A program made the translations under genes and the position numbers. A stretch of DNA of 64,000 nucleotides, taken from Georgfuchsia toluolica (lineage in GTDB: Bacteria > Pseudomonadota > Gammaproteobacteria > Burkholderiales > Rhodocyclaceae). Below, piece after piece: positions 61,274-64,000 of this stretch; the stretch's first letter is position 1, and each line of letters begins with the position of its first letter. Location: positions 3,100,001-3,164,000 of the forward strand of contig NZ_CAJQUM010000001.1 in NCBI RefSeq assembly GCF_907163265.1. The letters run 5' to 3'. The notes under the pieces are model-generated. The model was not told the DNA's origin and ran no database searches. It saw only the letters and a program-made list of their open reading frames with translations.

Positions 61274-62365
61274 TTGAACGACAATAACTCTTGCGACCGA
61301 TCGATTGCGAACAAAGTTCTCAGCTATCCGTGTGGCGAGGTGCCGCAGGTCGGATGCGCACGCGAAATCGTGCCAGGCATCCTTTGGGTGCGCATGCCGT
61401 TGCCGTTCTCGCTGAATCACGTAAATCTCTGGATTCTGCGAGACGGAGACGGCTGGGCAGCGATCGACGCGGGCTTGCAGAGCAGTGAAACGGCTGCTGC
61501 ATGGCGCCGTCTTTGCGGCAGCGACGGCGCGCTCGAAGGAAGGCGCATAACGCGCGTGTTCGCCACCCATATGCATCGCGACCACGTAGGCATGATTGGC
61601 TGGCTAACGCGGCGGCATGACTGCCGCCTCTACATGACCCGGCTCGAGTATTTGACTTGTCGCGTCCTGGCCGCGGATTCTGGCCGAGAAGCACCCAAGG
61701 ACGGGGTCGACTTTTACCACAGGGCCGGCTGGAATGACGACGCAATCGAGAATTACCGCGCTCGCTTCGGCGGCTTCGGCAAGTTTATTTATGCGCTCCC
61801 CGACAGCTACCGCCGATTATTTGATGGCGAATCCCTGCAAATCGATGGCCGCGAATGGCGCGTCGTGGTGGGCTACGGGCATTCACCGGAACAGGCCTGC
61901 CTTTATTGCCCATCCCTGAATGTTCTCATCTCCGGCGATCAGGTGCTGCCGAAAATCTCCTCGAATGTTGCGGTCTTTCCTACTGAACCAGACGCCGACC
62001 CATTGAGCGACTGGCTGTTTTCCCTCGACAAGCTTCAACGCGAAGTTCCGGACGACGTCCTAGTCCTCCCCGCGCACAACGAGCCCTTTCTCGGTCTGCA
62101 CACAAGATTGGCACAACTTAGAGACGACGCGCGTGCTGCGATTGGTCGACTGCGCGGGGCTCTGTCCGACCCCAAACGTGCTATAGACGTATTCGGAGAA
62201 CTGTTTGCCAGGCCCATCGGTTCCGAACCAGAGCTTCTCGGAATGGCTACCGGCGAAAGCCTAGCACATTTGAATTACCTAATTAGCCACGGTGAAGCGA
62301 TTAAGGACATCGACAAGGTCGGTGTCGCGTGGTATTGCTTGCGATCGTGCCGTGGGAATGGATAG
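61274..62365 (+). CDS. Metallo-beta-lactamase-fold hydrolase
   Basis: 363 aa from a TTG at 61274 after AGGAACC. A longer frame from 61064 exists but its extra N-terminus is not domain-like. Metal motif FATHMHRDHVGMIGWL (HxHxDH), later GYGHSPEQACLY (His), LISGDQVLP (Asp) and LVLPAHNEPF (His). The C-terminal ~80 residues form a helical winged-type extension. Related proteins are glyoxalase II-like or thioesterase hydrolases; here cleavage of a CoA thioester or lactone would fit. Follows the activase by 293 bp. Confidence 0.85.
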   Translation: MNDNNSCDRSIANKVLSYPCGEVPQVGCAREIVPGILWVRMPLPFSLNHVNLWILRDGDGWAAIDAGLQSSETAAAWRRLCGSDGALEGRRITRVFATHMHRDHVGMIGWLTRRHDCRLYMTRLEYLTCRVLAADSGREAPKDGVDFYHRAGWNDDAIENYRARFGGFGKFIYALPDSYRRLFDGESLQIDGREWRVVVGYGHSPEQACLYCPSLNVLISGDQVLPKISSNVAVFPTEPDADPLSDWLFSLDKLQREVPDDVLVLPAHNEPFLGLHTRLAQLRDDARAAIGRLRGALSDPKRAIDVFGELFARPIGSEPELLGMATGESLAHLNYLISHGEAIKDIDKVGVAWYCLRSCRGNG

Positions 62366-62512
62366 CGCAGCATGACGCCTCGGTTGATGTTGTTGAGATA
62401 CTTGTTCTGACGAACCACGATAGGTACTTCTCGATCCTTGTTCGATCTCGTCCATCGCGGCTTTATTGGATCTTGGATTCAACCGGTGGATGCAACAGAT
62501 TGGCTGAATCGT

Positions 62513-62637
62513 TCAGCGGGCGTTTTTTATCAGCGAATTGGTGACCGTTTCGGTATCCTTGCCGGCAACTTTTACCAACATCACATAGCGTGTATGACGT
62601 TCGATGAGGGTCGGAGTGAAATCCAGATCCATACTAT
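62513..62637 (-). mobile_element. IS30 transposase fragment
   Basis: Leftward frame LIERHTRYVMLVKVAGKDTE then TVTNSLIKNAR, stop: the central conserved block of IS30 transposases (VERKTRYTLMVKV.GKDTETVT). Start and end missing. Confidence 0.8.
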
Positions 62638-62645
62638 CGTCCTTA

Positions 62646-62774
62646 TTAGTGAACAAACCCTGGCTTGCGCTTTTCAGTAAAGGCTTTCATGCCTTCCTTC
62701 TGGTCCATGGTGGCAAATGACGAATGGAAAGCCCTGCGCTCAAACAGGAGTCCCTCGGACAAGCTGCTCTCATA
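62646..62774 (-). pseudogene. C-terminal fragment of an enoyl-CoA hydratase gene
   Basis: The last ~42 codons of a crotonase: [20 protein letters not shown] then [20 protein letters not shown]. The rest is gone, replaced upstream by transposase-like DNA. Shows that a further beta-oxidation gene once lay here, leftward, downstream of the ligase at 63132. Confidence 0.8.
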
Positions 62775-63050
62775 CCTGATGGTGCAATATGAATTGATAC
62801 CGGTCCTCCAGGATGCAAACATTGACCCACAGTTCCACCGGAACACCGGCTTTGCATTTGCAGATCCATTCCGTGTGCGGCTCAAAGATCGAGAAGACCT
62901 TCTTGGCGTGCGGGATGGTCTCATCGCCCTGCCGAGCAGCGATGAAAGCTATTGCTGCAAGACTACCGATATCGCCAGGTACGTTATCGAACCAGCCGTG
63001 GAAGAGCTCAAGGTTGAAAGGTGAAATCCAACCTTGAAATTGAATGGCGG
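62770..63050 (-). mobile_element. Transposase-like fragment (possibly ISNCY type)
   Basis: Leftward frame [60 protein letters not shown] and ILHHQV, stop. [26 protein letters not shown] is, from memory, a block of a DDE transposase group. Assignment to a family is tentative. Confidence 0.5.
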
Positions 63051-63131
63051 CTGATCAAGGAGGGTTGGGCGGTGAAGTCGATCGAAATCACAAATTCAGG
63101 GAAACCGCAATGCTGTCTGCGTTGAATGGGG

Positions 63132-64000
63132 CTATCGCCGCTTTATCTGGTAGCCTGCCGCTTCTCGATCCCACAGCTTCGGATGTACCCCTTCTTCCTT
63201 GATCTGGAACTTTGCCACCTTGCCGTTCGGGGTACGCGGAAAGTCATCGCGGAACTCGACGTATCTGGGCACCGCAAACCAAGGCAGGCCCTCTTCGCAG
63301 AAGCGAAGCAAATCGAGCGGGTCTACCGTTGCGCCTTCCATAAGGCGGATAGAAATCTTGATTTCTTCCTCTCCCATGTCTGCCCAGACGCCCGACGCCG
63401 CAGACTCCATCACGCCCGGATACCTATTTACTACTGCTTCAACCTCTGAGGCCGAGATATTCTCGCCCCGCCGCCGCATGCAATCTTTCTTGCGGTCGAC
63501 AAAGTAGAAGAACCCATTCTCATCTCTTCGGCCGTAGTCGCCGTAGTGATACCAGAGATTCCGGGTGGCTTCCACGGTCGCCTCCGGCTTCTTATAGTAT
63601 TCTGACATCATGGCGAACGGGTCTTGTGGACGGTAAACCAACTCCCCCCTGACCCCCGGGGGCACGTCATTGTCATTCTCATCGACTACGCGCACGTCGC
63701 AGCCAGGGAGGGGCTTGCCACAACTGCCGATAGGAGTATCCTGATCCCAAGGTGTAGCCGTTACAATGCCAGTCTCGGTGGCGCCCAAGCACTGAATGAG
63801 CTTGAGTCCAAATCGCTTCTCGAACGGACGTTCGAGGTGAGCGGGTACGGGCACCCCCAAGGCGACCCGCACCGGAACAAGAGCATCATCATCTCTCTCA
63901 GGTTGATTCCACAACACGTTGATCATGGGGCCAAGGAAGTTGAAAACCGTCGCGTCGTACTGCCGTATGTCTTCCCAGAACCGGCTCGCGCTGAACCTGT
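63132..64000 (-). CDS. Acyl-CoA ligase (CaiC-like), 5' end beyond the window
   Basis: The leftward frame is open to the window edge (RFSASRFWEDIRQYDATVFN upstream of the first internal ATG at 63926), so about 289 C-terminal codons are seen. Motifs: QCLGATETG (A5), YHYGDYGRRDENGFFYFVDRKKDCMRRRGENISASEVE (A7/A8), catalytic Lys in TPNGKVAKFQ. The RRGENISASEVE form is typical of crotonobetaine/carnitine and related ATP-dependent acyl-CoA synthetases. Probably part of the same catabolic island. Confidence 0.9.
   Translation of the reverse strand, partial: RFSASRFWEDIRQYDATVFNFLGPMINVLWNQPERDDDALVPVRVALGVPVPAHLERPFEKRFGLKLIQCLGATETGIVTATPWDQDTPIGSCGKPLPGCDVRVVDENDNDVPPGVRGELVYRPQDPFAMMSEYYKKPEATVEATRNLWYHYGDYGRRDENGFFYFVDRKKDCMRRRGENISASEVEAVVNRYPGVMESAASGVWADMGEEEIKISIRLMEGATVDPLDLLRFCEEGLPWFAVPRYVEFRDDFPRTPNGKVAKFQIKEEGVHPKLWDREAAGYQIKRR

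Overview
The window looks like a chromosomal segment of a betaproteobacterium, probably a Rhodocyclales/Sterolibacteriaceae-type facultative anaerobe. This is inferred from gene content and order (nadE-PII, dsbC beside a UbiH-type hydroxylase, trxB-Crp-ftsK-lolA-rarA-serS, mltF); no marker gene fixes the species. Roughly the first 27 kb is housekeeping DNA. It holds a tetR/RND efflux operon cut by the window edge, prc, thpR, pagP, a thioredoxin-like gene, dsbC, a UbiH-family hydroxylase and tRNA-Met. A ~5.4 kb integrated element sits in the tRNA-Met 3' end (23-bp direct repeats at 8953 and 14394) and carries an HUH Rep, a membrane-anchored HerA-like ATPase, a small unknown protein, an excisionase-like gene and a tyrosine integrase. 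Then follow nadE, PII, an Smr-domain gene, trxB, a Crp-family regulator, ftsK, lolA, rarA, a GxxExxY gene, serS, mltF and tRNA-Ser. A family of CACAGAG-rich repeat arms is spread over 22.0-24.5 kb.

From 27.5 kb the character changes. A frameshifted large serine recombinase with a DUF2924 partner opens a catabolic island that reaches the right edge and is punctuated by decayed insertion sequences (DUF4338/ISAs1-type, IS200/IS605-type, IS3, IS3/IS30 and an IS30/unknown mosaic).

The island encodes several crotonase-fold enzymes (including a MenB/BadI-like ring-cleavage candidate and one without the usual catalytic glutamates), two thioesterases, two short-chain dehydrogenases, a 3-hydroxyacyl-CoA dehydrogenase and three acyl-CoA ligases (one partial). 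It also has a divergent two-subunit B12-dependent acyl-CoA mutase, an amidohydrolase-2 protein with altered metal motif, an envelope module (DUF1302, DUF1329, YCF48-like, MMPL/RND) and a UspA-hemerythrin fusion. At its right side a MarR regulator is divergent from a glycyl radical enzyme (GRE) gene, which is followed by its activating enzyme and a metallo-beta-lactamase-fold hydrolase.

The best reading is an anaerobic pathway for a hydrophobic, probably alkyl or alicyclic, compound: radical activation by the GRE, CoA ligation, carbon-skeleton rearrangement by the mutase, then ring opening and beta-oxidation, with the envelope module moving the hydrophobic compound. The formal resemblance is to fumarate-addition/skeleton-rearrangement alkane pathways and to the Bad/Ali cyclohexanecarboxylate route, but no small GRE subunits are present and the activase lacks the ferredoxin-like insert, so the chemistry may be new. 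A 27-bp operator-like motif recurs in front of three units, and its palindromic core also precedes a fourth, suggesting one regulon. The GRE promoter carries a different, near-perfect 35-bp palindrome that probably binds the divergent MarR protein.
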